Source of the DNA: Mycobacteriales bacterium
GTDB lineage: Bacteria; Actinomycetota; Actinomycetes; Mycobacteriales; SCTD01
Direction of reading: 5' to 3'
DNA: 64,000 bases
Assembly: GCA_040902655.1 (NCBI GenBank)
Contig: JBBDWV010000026.1
Coordinates: forward strand, 34,219-98,218
In this document: positions 49,336-58,251 of the stretch, piece after piece
Numbering within the stretch: the first letter of the stretch is position 1
How the letters are laid out: every line of letters starts with the position of its first letter
Notes under the pieces: model-generated
What the model was told of the DNA's origin: nothing
Database searches by the model: none
The model's input: only the letters and a program-made list of their open reading frames with translations
Translations under genes and position numbers: made by a program

Positions 49336-50091
49336 TCAGCGCGCCGTCTCCATGAGCCGGAGCAGCTCCATCGGCACCGGGAACACGATCGTCGAGTTCT
49401 GCTCGGCGCCGAGCTCGAGCATCGACGCCAGCGTGCGCAGCTGCATCGCCGCGGGGTGCTCCTCGAACACCTGCGCCGCGACACCCAGGTTGGCGGCCGC
49501 CTCCTTCTCGCCGAGGGCGTGGATGACCTTGGCCCGGCGGTCGCGCTCCGCCTCCGCCTGCCGCGCCATCGCCCGACGCATGCCCTCCGGGAGGATGACG
49601 TCCTTGACCTCCACGATCGTCACCTTGACGCCCCAGGGGTTCGTCACGTCGTCGATGATCTGCTGCAGCCGCTGGTTGATCTCGTCGCGCTTGGTGAGCA
49701 GGTCGTCGAGGCTGGTCTGGCCCAGGATGCTGCGCAGCGTCGTCTGGGCGACCTGTTGCGTGCCGAAGCGGTAGTCGTCGATGGCCATCACCGACCGGAT
49801 CGCGTCCACGACGTTGAAGTAGGCCACCGCGTTCACGTGGACCGTGACGTTGTCCTGCGTGATGACGTCCTGCGGGGGGATGTCGTAGGTCTGCGTCCGG
49901 AGGTTGACCCGCACCAGCTGGTCGACGATCGGAATGATCATGATGAAGCCGGGCCCCTTGAGCGGCTGGATCCGCCCGAGCCGGAAGATGACCCCGCGCT
50001 CGTACTCCGGCAGGATCTTGATGGCGGCCGAGAGCACGACCGCGACCAGGAGCACGACCAGCCCGATGCCGATGAGTGTGCTGTCGTTCAT
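49336..50091 (-). CDS. SPFH/Band 7 (stomatin-like) membrane protein
   Basis: 251 residues from ATG 50091. One N-terminal membrane helix (LIGIGLVVLLVAVVLSAAI), then the SPFH domain (YERGVIFRLGRIQPLKGPGF, VNLRTQTYDIPPQDVITQDN, DDLLTKRDEINQRLQQIIDD) and a coiled-coil region (AMARQAEAERDRRAKVIHAL). It is overlapped by 4 bp with the NfeD gene, the standard pairing. The NfeD protease and stomatin-like protein form a membrane quality-control or microdomain system. The stretch 49147-49335 after its 3' end holds nothing I can identify. Confidence 0.92.
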   Translation of the reverse strand: MNDSTLIGIGLVVLLVAVVLSAAIKILPEYERGVIFRLGRIQPLKGPGFIMIIPIVDQLVRVNLRTQTYDIPPQDVITQDNVTVHVNAVAYFNVVDAIRSVMAIDDYRFGTQQVAQTTLRSILGQTSLDDLLTKRDEINQRLQQIIDDVTNPWGVKVTIVEVKDVILPEGMRRAMARQAEAERDRRAKVIHALGEKEAAANLGVAAQVFEEHPAAMQLRTLASMLELGAEQNSTIVFPVPMELLRLMETAR

Positions 50092-51455
50092 GTCTGCTGC
50101 TCCTTTGCCTGCAGGGGATCCACCACGAGCACGAGCTCGTCCAGCTCCCGCACCCGCACGTCGTCGCCGACCGCGAGTGGGGGCCCGGTACTGCGGACCG
50201 TCCACCACGCGCCCTCCGCGAACGCGCGCCCGGTTCCGCCGTCTGGGTCCACCGAGCGCACCGTCAGGGTCTGGCCGGTGAGCAGGTCCGCGCTGCTGCT
50301 CGCCGCGGGCTGCCGCCGCGTGCGCACCACCAGCCGACCGGCCAGGACTGCCGCCGCGGCGGCGAGCACGGCGGTCGGCAGAACGGCCATCAGGTCGACC
50401 GAGACCCCCTCGGCGTCGTCGAACAGGAACATCGCCGCCAGGACGAGCACCACCGCCCCGCCGAACGCGAAGCCGCCCACCCCCGGCGCGAAGAGCTCGG
50501 CCACGAGCAGGGCGGCCGCCACCGCGAGCAGCAGGAGCCCGACGACATTCACCGGAAGCACCGACAGGCTGAACAGCGCGAGCAGCAAGGCGATCGCGCC
50601 GGTGGCGCCGGCCACGCCAACTCCTGGGGACGCCAGCTCGTAGATCAGGCCCAGCGTGCCGAGGGTCAACAGCAGGAAGGCGATGTTCGGGTCGGCCAGC
50701 GCCTGCAGGATCCGGCGGATCGTTCCCATGTCGTGCCGGACCACCTCCGCGCCGGCGGTGCGCACCGTCACCTCCTGCTGCGGAGCGACCGTGGTCCGCA
50801 GCCCGTCCGCCGTCGCCAGTGCGACCTCGAGCGACGGCGCGACCGCATCCACGATCTCCAGCTCGACGGCCTGCTCGACGGCCAGGGAGCGTCCGTCGCG
50901 GACCATGTCGACGGCGGCGTCCGCGTTCCGTCCACGCAGCTGGGCCAGTGCCTCGGCCTGCGCCGCGATGTCGTTGACGATCTTGTCGGAGACCTCCTCG
51001 CCCTCCATGCCGACGGGCGTCGCCGCACCGATCGAGGTCCCGGGCGCCATCACGGCGACGTGCGCCGACAGCGTGATGATCGCCCCCGCCGAGGCGGCCC
51101 GAGCACCCTGCGGGCTGACATAGACGACGACGGGGATCGGGCTGGCCAGCACGTCCTCCACGATGTTCCGCGTCGAGGTGACCAGCCCTCCTGGGGTGTC
51201 GAGCTCGAGAACGTAGGCGTCGAAGCCGTCGCTGCTCGCCCGCGCGAGGCCGCTGTGGACCTGGTCAGCCACCACCGGGGTGATCGCCGTCCGCACCTCG
51301 GTCACGAGCACGCGCGGTCCGGGGGAGGGCTCCTCGCCGCCGGCCACCGCGGGCGTGCCGAGCAACGCGCACAGGGCGGTGAGCAGGGCACTGACCACGA
51401 GTGCGCGGCGGGCTCCGGGGGCGTCCCGGCAGGATCGGGCGGAGGTCGACGTCAT
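50088..51455 (-). CDS. NfeD-type membrane serine protease (ClpP-class)
   Basis: 455 residues from ATG 51455. Signal or anchor (ALVVSALLTALCALLGTPAV), then a ClpP-like protease domain with TPGGLVTSTRNIVEDVLASP, the catalytic Ser region ARAASAGAIITLSAH and a Lys in EEVSDKIVNDIAA. After this come several membrane helices (LALFSLSVLPVNVVGLLLLA) and a C-terminal OB-type NfeD domain (GQTLTVRSVDPDGGTGRAFA). Long NfeD proteins cleave stomatin partners, here the overlapping SPFH gene. The active Ser-Lys pair seems intact. Confidence 0.9.
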   Translation of the reverse strand: MTSTSARSCRDAPGARRALVVSALLTALCALLGTPAVAGGEEPSPGPRVLVTEVRTAITPVVADQVHSGLARASSDGFDAYVLELDTPGGLVTSTRNIVEDVLASPIPVVVYVSPQGARAASAGAIITLSAHVAVMAPGTSIGAATPVGMEGEEVSDKIVNDIAAQAEALAQLRGRNADAAVDMVRDGRSLAVEQAVELEIVDAVAPSLEVALATADGLRTTVAPQQEVTVRTAGAEVVRHDMGTIRRILQALADPNIAFLLLTLGTLGLIYELASPGVGVAGATGAIALLLALFSLSVLPVNVVGLLLLAVAAALLVAELFAPGVGGFAFGGAVVLVLAAMFLFDDAEGVSVDLMAVLPTAVLAAAAAVLAGRLVVRTRRQPAASSSADLLTGQTLTVRSVDPDGGTGRAFAEGAWWTVRSTGPPLAVGDDVRVRELDELVLVVDPLQAKEQQT

Positions 51456-51839
51456 CCACCTGGGCCGGACACCACGGTATCGGCATACCTCTGGCCGCTG
51501 CTCCGGGTCGGTCCAGGCAGTCATCGCGCACCTCGTGAGGTTCCCCTGATTCACGGTACGGGAAGAGGGACCGCCGAACCAGGCCGTGGCGGCATCGGCG
51601 TGGACATCGACGCGCCCCGTCGTCCACGCCGGGCGCGGCGAGTCGACGACGGGCTCCGGCTGGTGCTGAGCCTGGGTCGAGGTGTCGCTTGCGGCCTACA
51701 CCGTCAGGTCACACGCGGTCGCGCAGCTCGGTCGTCGCCTCGAACGCCATGTCGTAGTCGTTGTCGCACGTCGCACACCGCCATGCCGTTCTCCTCTCGG
51801 CTGTGCCTTGCTGGAGTCGATCGTGTCGCGCACGCCGCT
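51456..51839. other. intergenic region with a possible broken zinc-ribbon ORF
   Basis: About 380 bp. On the minus strand an AGGAG site precedes ATG 51784 (MAVC), and after a 1-base frame change the sequence reads RCATCDNDYDMAFEATTEL to a stop at 51709. This resembles the CxxC start of small actinobacterial zinc-ribbon proteins and may be a broken small gene. Nothing else is recognised. Confidence 0.35.
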
Positions 51840-52460
51840 TCAGATCCGCTCGGGGACGCGCAGATGTGCCAGCGCCAACTCCATCTCCGCGACGTCGTGG
51901 ATCTCGGCCGCGATTCTCCGCGTCGCCTCCTCCCGCAGCCGCCTGGCTTCCGATCGGCTGCGCTCCATCGCCTCGCGGCTCTCGTAGGTCACGGCGGAGG
52001 TGGCGCGGCCGGTCTCGCGGTTGATCAGCAGGCTGGCGCTGCAGAAGCCCGGGATCATCTCGAGCTGCGGGAACAGCGTCGAGCGGAAGACATCCACCTG
52101 GTGGTCGATCTCGTGGCGGTGGACCTTCAACCAGGTGACCCGTGAGCACGCTCCGGCTCCGGAGATGCTCTCGCGGTGGAGCAGCGCGATCTCCCACTCC
52201 TCCACCTCCGCCGCCCCGCCGAGCTGCTCGGCCGCCCGATCCCTGAGATCCGTGACCTGGTCCCGCGAGCGGATCAGTGCCCGCTCGCTGTCCCAGGCGC
52301 TGGTGACGATGGACGTTCCGTATGCGCGGTCGACCAGCATCGACAGCCCGACCCCGCCCTCCATCTCCTGCAGGACAGGCATCACCGCGTCCCGCACCAT
52401 GGCGATCGCGTCGTCCAATGCCTCGGCATCGCCGCGAACTGTGGTGGACCTGGCGTACAC
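51840..52460 (-). CDS. antibiotic-biosynthesis-monooxygenase-like (dimeric alpha-beta barrel) protein
   Basis: About 206 residues from a GTG with GGAGGG some 10 nt upstream. GTG 52469 or an upstream ATG at 52544 are alternatives. The protein appears to hold two ferredoxin-like repeats: AVYARSTTVRGDAEALDDAI, MVRDAVMPVLQEMEGGVGLS, then HRHEIDHQVDVFRSTLFPQL, EMIPGFCSASLLINRETGRA. The pattern resembles ABM/EthD-like domains. Such proteins bind small molecules or act as cofactor-independent oxygenases. Confidence in the exact family is moderate. It lies between the NfeD gene and a small basic gene. Confidence 0.65.
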   Translation of the reverse strand: MYARSTTVRGDAEALDDAIAMVRDAVMPVLQEMEGGVGLSMLVDRAYGTSIVTSAWDSERALIRSRDQVTDLRDRAAEQLGGAAEVEEWEIALLHRESISGAGACSRVTWLKVHRHEIDHQVDVFRSTLFPQLEMIPGFCSASLLINRETGRATSAVTYESREAMERSRSEARRLREEATRRIAAEIHDVAEMELALAHLRVPERI

Positions 52461-52572
52461 GGCCCCCACTCCCTCCGGTCCGGGGCGGCACTCCGGTGGC
52501 GCCGCCAACGGGTACAGACTGCTCCTCGGCGGCGGGACGGGCAATCCCCATGGGTTGCGGCGACCGCCCGGG

Positions 52573-52719
52573 TCACCGGGTGGCAGGGGGCTTGCGCGGC
52601 GGCACGATCGACGTCGACGTCGGCGGCGGCTGGTGCGCTGCGTGCTTCAGAGCCCGCTTCTGCTTCATCGTCTTGCCGGGCTTCTTGCTCTCGTGACCAG
52701 GGCGCGACTTGGCGTGCAT
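52573..52719 (-). CDS. small basic hypothetical protein
   Basis: 48 residues with a strong AAGGAG site before the ATG. The N-terminal half is very basic (MHAKSRPGHESKKPGKTMK, then QKRALKHAA) and the C-terminal half proline/threonine-rich (HQPPPTSTSIVPPRKPP). It resembles short lysine-rich proteins seen in other actinobacteria, possibly nucleic-acid-binding. No function is known to me. Confidence 0.6.
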   Translation of the reverse strand: MHAKSRPGHESKKPGKTMKQKRALKHAAHQPPPTSTSIVPPRKPPATR

Positions 52720-52988
52720 GACCCGCTCCTTCCCCTGCTCACCGGCCGGCGTGCCGGTCCGACGTCCTCACCCTTTACCTTCCTCCTCGGTCACAGCCGG
52801 CGCAACGGCCAGCGCGCGTGACAGCTCCGCCAGCACTCGCACGAACGCCTCCCGCGGCGCTGCTTCTGCTGGAGCTCGACGGGTGCCTCGTGCTGGTCTG
52901 AGCTGTCCACAGCCTGCTGGCAGACCTTCCGCGGCTGACGTCGCCACGCTGACAGTGGCAGCATGGGCTGCGGCCGAGGAGGCGCGCG

Positions 52989-53546
52989 ATGGACACGACC
53001 CAACTCGAGCACGCTGGCGCCTGGCGCTTCGACCAGCTCGACGGGCTGCCCGACGACGGCCGCCGTTACGAGGTGGTCGACGGGCTGCTCGTCGTGAGCC
53101 CGCCGCCCACCGGCTGGCACCAGCTCGTCGTCGGCGAGCTGCTGGTGCAGCTGGCGAGGCAGTGCCCGCCGCAGTGGCGCGTGCTGCACGAGCTGGGGCT
53201 GCAGCTCGGTACCGATGGACGGGTGCCCGACCTTGCGGTTCTCGACGCCGCCGCGCCGTTGCACACGCCCTTCTTCGCGCCGCAGCACTTCGGGCTGGTC
53301 GTGGAGGTCGTCAGCCCGTCCAGTTGCAAGACCGACCGCTTCGCCAAGCCGGGGGAGTACGCCGAAGCCGGGATCCCGCTGTTCTGGCGCGTGGAGACCG
53401 ACCCCCGCGTCGTGCTGGTGGCCTACGCCCTGTCGGCTGCGTCGTACGAGCAGGTGGCCGTCATCACCGACGCCGGACAGGTGCCCACCCCCTGGGGCGA
53501 CGCGCACATCGACCTGAGCGGCCTGCGCCCTGGCTCTTCCTCGTAG
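52989..53546 (+). CDS. Uma2-family endonuclease-like protein (copy C)
   Basis: 185 residues. WRFDQLDGLPDDGRRYEVVD, TDGRVPDLAVLDAAAP (Asp), FGLVVEVVSPSSCKTDRFAK (Glu and Lys) and PLFWRVETDPRVVLVAYAL define the fold. It is most similar to copy B at 48580. It is followed within 25 bp by a fragment of an XRE-type regulator, so this may once have been an Uma2/regulator arrangement. Activity is presumed but not shown for the family. Confidence 0.86.
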   Translation: MDTTQLEHAGAWRFDQLDGLPDDGRRYEVVDGLLVVSPPPTGWHQLVVGELLVQLARQCPPQWRVLHELGLQLGTDGRVPDLAVLDAAAPLHTPFFAPQHFGLVVEVVSPSSCKTDRFAKPGEYAEAGIPLFWRVETDPRVVLVAYALSAASYEQVAVITDAGQVPTPWGDAHIDLSGLRPGSSS

Positions 53547-53568
53547 GTGGCGTGAACGCCCGCCGTTA

Positions 53569-53691
53569 CTGGACGTGCGGCCGGAGGAGCTGGCGGCGCT
53601 GGTCGCCAGTGGCTGGGTGAAGACGGGCACGAGCTCGCACGCTGGCCCCGCCTCTCTGGTGGTCGCGGACGCTCGACTGGGTCATGGGTGA
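53569..53691 (+). pseudogene. fragment of an XRE-regulator paralogue
   Basis: The frame reads LDVRPEELAALVASGWVKTG, then TSSHAGPASL, to a TGA. This matches the part of the regulator at 10631 just after its helix-turn-helix (LEVRPEELAALVAGG, TGTSSYASAP). The DNA-binding domain and the C-terminal helix are both missing. A remnant of a duplicated regulator gene, or of the same decayed locus. Confidence 0.7.
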
Positions 53692-53877
53692 CGTCCTACA
53701 TCGGAGATGCCCCTGCGCGTACCGGCGAATGCGGGTCGGCTCCTGGAGAGCCTCGAGCAGGCCCACCGCAGCACGGCGTGAGGAGCACGAGCTGTCGGAG
53801 TCGTGAGAGTCGTCTTCTGCGGGCCAGGCGAAACCCAGGCGACCGACGGCGCAAGGCCCCGTACGGTCGGGGCCGCC

Positions 53878-56800
53878 ATGACCCTCCTCGAGCGCGACGC
53901 CGCCGCACCGACGGCGCAGCGGGAGCTCCCGCCGGCGCGCCAGGTGGGGCTCGCCCGCCTGCGCAGCGTGCCGACGGCGTGGGCGCTCGGCGCCGCCGGC
54001 GTCGCCGCGCTCGGCCAGACCGGCGGAACCGTCATCGCCGGACGGCTGGCCGAGTCGCCGACGGCGATGCTCGTCGCCGTGCTCGCGCTCGCGGTGGTGG
54101 GCGCTGCGCTGCTGGACACCGCGGCACGCGCGGTCTGGTGGTCGGCCGTCGACCGGGCGGAGGGCCGGCTGCGGGGCGACCTGCTGGAGGCGGCGCTGCA
54201 GCAGCCGCTGTCTGTGCTGTCCGAGCAGGCCGTCGGCGAGGTGCTCGACCGGGTGGACGACGACACCCACGAGCTCGGCAACCTGCTGCGCCGCATCGGC
54301 TGGGACCTCGTGCGCACGCTGCTGCGCGCCGGGCCGATGTGGGTGATCGCCGGTGTGACGTGGTGGCCGGCCTGGCTGCTCTTCCCGCTCGCCGGCGGCG
54401 TGACGGTCCTCGTCGTCCGGCCGCTGACGGCCGAGGTGGCCGAGCGCAAGCTCGCCGAGGAGATCGCCTGGACCGAGCAGGCCGCTGCGATGGAGGAGGG
54501 GGTGGCGGCCCGCGACGACGTCCGCTCCTCGCTGGGGCAGCCGTTCGTGCTCCGCCGCTGTGCGGAGCTGTCCGCCGAGGTGCATCGGCGGGTCGCCGCG
54601 ACCACCCGCACGGCCAGCCGCATCGCCCGCCGGGCCGGGCTGCTGCTGCACGGGCTGCTCGCCCTCACCGCCTGCGCCGGCGTCCTGCTCGTGATCGGCG
54701 GCCGCCTCACGACGGCCGAGCTGGTCACGCTGTTCCTGGTCACCACGATGTTCGTCGGCAACCTCGACCAGATCAGCCGGCACCTGCCCGAGCTGCAGGC
54801 GGGGCTCGGGGCGCTCACCCGCATCCGCATGCTGCTGGCCGCCGAGCCGGAGCCGACCGGCGGCGAGCCGGTCCCCGCCGGCGCGCTGGACGTCGTGATC
54901 GACGGACTCCGGTTCTCCTACGCCGAGGGCGCCTTCGCGCTGCGCGACGTCGACCTGCAGCTGCCGGCTGGGCAGACCCTGGCGCTGGTCGGCCGTACCG
55001 GCTCCGGCAAGTCGACACTGGCCGCGCTCGTCTCGCGCGCGGTCGAGCCGCCGTGCGGCGCGATCCGGATCGGCGGAGTCGACGTCCGCGACCTCGACCT
55101 GCAGTCTCTGCGAGCAGCCGTCGGCGTCGTCGCCCAGCGCACCGACGTGCTGGCCGGGACACTGCTGGACAACCTCACGCTGTTCGCCGACGTGCCGCGC
55201 GCCGACGTCGTCGCGGCCGTCGCGGAGCTCGGGCTGGACGAGTGGGTCGCCGGCCTTCCGGACGGGCTGGACACCCTGCTGGGGCCGGGCGGCGCGACGC
55301 TTTCGGCGGGGGAGGAGCAGCTGGTCGCGTTCGCCCGGCTGCTGGTCCGCGACGTGCAGCTGGTGGTGCTCGACGAGGCGACGGCGCGGATGGACCCGGT
55401 GACCGAGTCGCGGGTCGTATGCGCCTCCGACCGGCTGCTCGCCGGCCGCACCGGAATCGTCATCGCGCACCGGCTGAGCACGACGGCGCGCGCCGACCGG
55501 GTCGCCGTGCTCGACGGCGGCCGGGTGGTGCAGAGCGGCCCGCGGGCACGGCTCGCCGGGGAGCCGGGTGCCTTCCGCGACCTGCTGACCGCTGCCGGCC
55601 AGGGGGTGGAGCTCGAGACGCCGGCCGGTCCGCCGACCGTCGGCACCGCCCGACGGGCCGGCACCGCGCGCGCCGCGCAGCAGGTGGCCAGCGGGCCGAG
55701 CCTGACCCGGCACACGCTGGCCATGCTGCGGATGCACCCGCAGTGGGGACTCGCCGGTGGCCTGCTCTTCCTGCTCGGTTCGGTGGTCGGCGCCTACGGC
55801 GCCGTCACCGGCTACGTCTGGGGAAGCGTCGTCGAGCAGCTTCAGCGGGGTGAGCGGCCGTTCCTGCAGACGGCCATTCTGACCCTCTCGCTGCTGGCCG
55901 CGCCGGTCCTGCTGGCACTCGCGTTCCGCGTCTACCCGCAGTGGTGGATCGCCGTGCTGCTCAGGGTGCGGCTCGCGGTGCTGCGCGGCCAGACGATGCA
56001 GCACCGGCTGCCGCGGACGCCGCCGGGGGAGGTCGTCGGCCGCGCGCTCGACGCCGACCGCTTCGTCCGTTACGCCGACCGCTGGGTCGACCTGCTCAAC
56101 GGCCTCGCGGTCGTCGTCTTCACCGGGCTGATCGCCCGGAGCGTCCTCGCCGGCGCCGTGCGGCTGGCCGTGATGGTGCTGGCCGCGGCGTCGCCGGCCG
56201 CCGGGTCGCCGGCGGCCGGGCGCTCCGCCATGGCGTCCTCCACCGCGCGGGCACGGTTCGGCCGGTCGCTGGTGTCCGCGCTCGAGTCCGCGCGGACCGT
56301 CAAGCTCGCGGCCGCCACGCCGTACGTGCACCGGCACCTGAGCCGCGTCGACCGGGGCCGCGTGGACGCCGCGGTGAAGGAGCACCGGGTGCAGGCGCTG
56401 CTGGACGGGCTGCCGATCGTGCTCGTGCAGTGCGGTGTCGTCGCCGGCTGGCTGGTGTTCCTGCTCGGCAGCTGGGGCCTGTCGACGGCGCTGCTGGTCA
56501 CCACCGCCGTCAGCGGCTTCGACTGGTTCGGCCGGGTCGCCGGCGCGGTCATCACCGAGGCGCCCGGCACCCGGGCGTGGGCCGCGGAGACGTCCCGCCT
56601 GGCCGGCGGTGTCAACCTCGTGGCGCTGCCACCTGCCGTCGACCTGGTGCGCGGGACTGCTCCGCTGCCGGAGGCGCCGCCGTACGAGCCGCTCGAGCGG
56701 CTGGAGCTGCAGGACCTGACCGCGGTCCACGACGACGGCACCCTCGGCGTGCAGGCGGTCTCGCTGGCCGTGGAGCGCGGCGAGCTGGTGCTGCTGCTCG

Positions 56801-57372
56801 GTCGGACCGGGTCGGGCAAGTCGAGCCTGCTGGCGGCGCTCGCGGGGCTGGTCGACCACACCGGCAGCCTGCGGTGGAACGGCCGAGAGGTCGGCGACCC
56901 GCAGCGCTTCCTGCGCCCGGGACAGGTGGCGTACGTCGCGCAGGTGCCGCGGGTGCTGTCCGGCTCGTTCGCCGGCAACCTGGCGCTCGACCACGCGCGC
57001 GACCCGCGGCTGGCGGTCGAGGACGCGCGGCTGGGTCGCGACGTCGCCGAGGCCGGCGGGCTGGAGGCGATCGTCGGGCACCGCGGCGTGCGGCTGTCCG
57101 GTGGGCAGGTGCAGCGCCTGGCGCTGGCCCGCGCCCTCGCCACCGGCGCGGAGCTGGTGCTCGCCGACGACGTGTCGAGCGCGCTGGACGCACGCACCGA
57201 GGTCGAGCTGTGGCAGGCGCTGCGCGCACGCGGCACCACGGTGCTCGGCTCGACCTCCAAGCGGGCGGCCCTGCGTGCCGCGGACCGGGTGGTCGTGTTG
57301 GAGGCCGGGCACGTCGTGGCGGCGGGGCCGTGGTCGGAGTTGGCTCCGAACTGGGACCACCTGGCCGGTTAG
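53878..57372 (+). CDS. fused ABC exporter with two TMD-NBD halves (asymmetric NBDs)
   Basis: 1164 residues from ATG 53878, about twice the usual half-transporter length: TMD1, NBD1, TMD2, NBD2. NBD1 has Walker A GRTGSGKST (about residue 372), Walker B VVLDEATARMDP with catalytic Glu, and H-loop IVIAHRLST, but a poor signature LSAGEEQL. NBD2 has Walker A GRTGSGKSS (about 975), a perfect signature LSGGQVQRL, and a degenerate Walker B (LVLADDVSSALD, Glu to Asp) with no H-loop His (GSTSKRAAL). One ATP site is therefore canonical and the other degenerate, as in heterodimeric exporters. The substrate (peptide, lipid or drug) is unknown. The long antisense frame opposite is a shadow. Confidence 0.92.
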   Translation: MTLLERDAAAPTAQRELPPARQVGLARLRSVPTAWALGAAGVAALGQTGGTVIAGRLAESPTAMLVAVLALAVVGAALLDTAARAVWWSAVDRAEGRLRGDLLEAALQQPLSVLSEQAVGEVLDRVDDDTHELGNLLRRIGWDLVRTLLRAGPMWVIAGVTWWPAWLLFPLAGGVTVLVVRPLTAEVAERKLAEEIAWTEQAAAMEEGVAARDDVRSSLGQPFVLRRCAELSAEVHRRVAATTRTASRIARRAGLLLHGLLALTACAGVLLVIGGRLTTAELVTLFLVTTMFVGNLDQISRHLPELQAGLGALTRIRMLLAAEPEPTGGEPVPAGALDVVIDGLRFSYAEGAFALRDVDLQLPAGQTLALVGRTGSGKSTLAALVSRAVEPPCGAIRIGGVDVRDLDLQSLRAAVGVVAQRTDVLAGTLLDNLTLFADVPRADVVAAVAELGLDEWVAGLPDGLDTLLGPGGATLSAGEEQLVAFARLLVRDVQLVVLDEATARMDPVTESRVVCASDRLLAGRTGIVIAHRLSTTARADRVAVLDGGRVVQSGPRARLAGEPGAFRDLLTAAGQGVELETPAGPPTVGTARRAGTARAAQQVASGPSLTRHTLAMLRMHPQWGLAGGLLFLLGSVVGAYGAVTGYVWGSVVEQLQRGERPFLQTAILTLSLLAAPVLLALAFRVYPQWWIAVLLRVRLAVLRGQTMQHRLPRTPPGEVVGRALDADRFVRYADRWVDLLNGLAVVVFTGLIARSVLAGAVRLAVMVLAAASPAAGSPAAGRSAMASSTARARFGRSLVSALESARTVKLAAATPYVHRHLSRVDRGRVDAAVKEHRVQALLDGLPIVLVQCGVVAGWLVFLLGSWGLSTALLVTTAVSGFDWFGRVAGAVITEAPGTRAWAAETSRLAGGVNLVALPPAVDLVRGTAPLPEAPPYEPLERLELQDLTAVHDDGTLGVQAVSLAVERGELVLLLGRTGSGKSSLLAALAGLVDHTGSLRWNGREVGDPQRFLRPGQVAYVAQVPRVLSGSFAGNLALDHARDPRLAVEDARLGRDVAEAGGLEAIVGHRGVRLSGGQVQRLALARALATGAELVLADDVSSALDARTEVELWQALRARGTTVLGSTSKRAALRAADRVVVLEAGHVVAAGPWSELAPNWDHLAG

Positions 57373-57619
57373 GAAAATCCTGAAGAAGGGGTTGATCTCG
57401 GGCCGCCTGGAGGCGGTCATGTCGCTTGGTGAAGGTCAGACGGAATTTCTCTGCTTCGACGCCGAACTGCGGCAGTCCGCGGCCCGAGACGGGTTCCTGC
57501 GGGCGGCTCGAGTCTCGCGGCGTCCACAGAATCCGGCCGACGGTACCTGCACGTGGCGAGACGGAGCGACCCTTTGCGTCTGCTGGACCGCGCGACCTCG
57601 AACGGGGAAGATGTGACTC

Positions 57620-58156
57620 ATGCGTGTTCTGCCACGTGACCACCCGTGGACCGTGGCCGACCTCGAGCTGCTGCCCGACGACGGGCTGCGCTACGAGCTC
57701 GTCGACGGCACGCTGCTCGTGAGCGCGGCCCCGAGCAAGCAGCACCAGCGCGTGATCGGGAACCTGCACCTGCTGCTGCGTGCAGCCTGTCCCGCGGAGC
57801 TGGAGGTCTTCCTCGCGCCGACCGATTACCAGCCGACCTCGACGCGCTCACTGCAGCCGGATCTGCTGGTGGTCCGGCGCGATGACCCGGGAGCCAAGGC
57901 GGTGACCGGCCCGTTGGCGCTGGCCATCGAGGTGCTGTCGCCCTCCAGCCGCAGCGTCGACCTGGTCCTGAAGCGCGAGCTCTACGAGCAGGCCGGCGTG
58001 GGCTGCTACTGGGCGGTGGACCCGGACGAGCTCACGCTGCGCGCCTGGAGGCTCCAGCAGGGGCGCCTGGTCGAGCAGCCGGTCCAGCTGGACGGCGCCA
58101 CCGATGTACCAGGGCCGTTCTTGGTCCGCTTCGTCGGCGGCGATCTCGCACGTTGA
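57620..58156 (+). CDS. Uma2-family endonuclease-like protein (copy D)
   Basis: 178 residues. PWTVADLELLPDDGLRYELV, TRSLQPDLLVVRRDDPG (Asp), LALAIEVLSPSSRSVDL (Glu) and VLKRELYEQAGVGCYWAVDP show the family. It is closest to copy A at 12842, including the SLQPDLLVVR strand. In the 247 bp before it (57373-57619) I find nothing beyond a doubtful 65-codon frame. It is convergent with the TetR gene. With copies A-C this makes four Uma2 genes within 46 kb. Confidence 0.86.
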   Translation: MRVLPRDHPWTVADLELLPDDGLRYELVDGTLLVSAAPSKQHQRVIGNLHLLLRAACPAELEVFLAPTDYQPTSTRSLQPDLLVVRRDDPGAKAVTGPLALAIEVLSPSSRSVDLVLKRELYEQAGVGCYWAVDPDELTLRAWRLQQGRLVEQPVQLDGATDVPGPFLVRFVGGDLAR

Positions 58157-58251
58157 CGTTCCCGCTGGGAACGTCACGTCCGGCGCACGAGTGTTCACCC
58201 GCCTGTTCGCCCGCGAGCCCGGCACCGACCTGATCGACAGACCCGTCCGGG

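Noticed and set aside
53566-57420. Very long minus-strand open frame (about 1280 codons)
   Set aside because: It is antisense to the ABC exporter, has biased Arg/Gly/Gln composition and no family motif. It results from high GC in the third codon position of the real gene.
57419-57616. 65-codon frame starting MSLGEGQTEFLCFDAEL
   Set aside because: No family resemblance and a low-complexity tail. It is not needed to explain the gap before Uma2 copy D.
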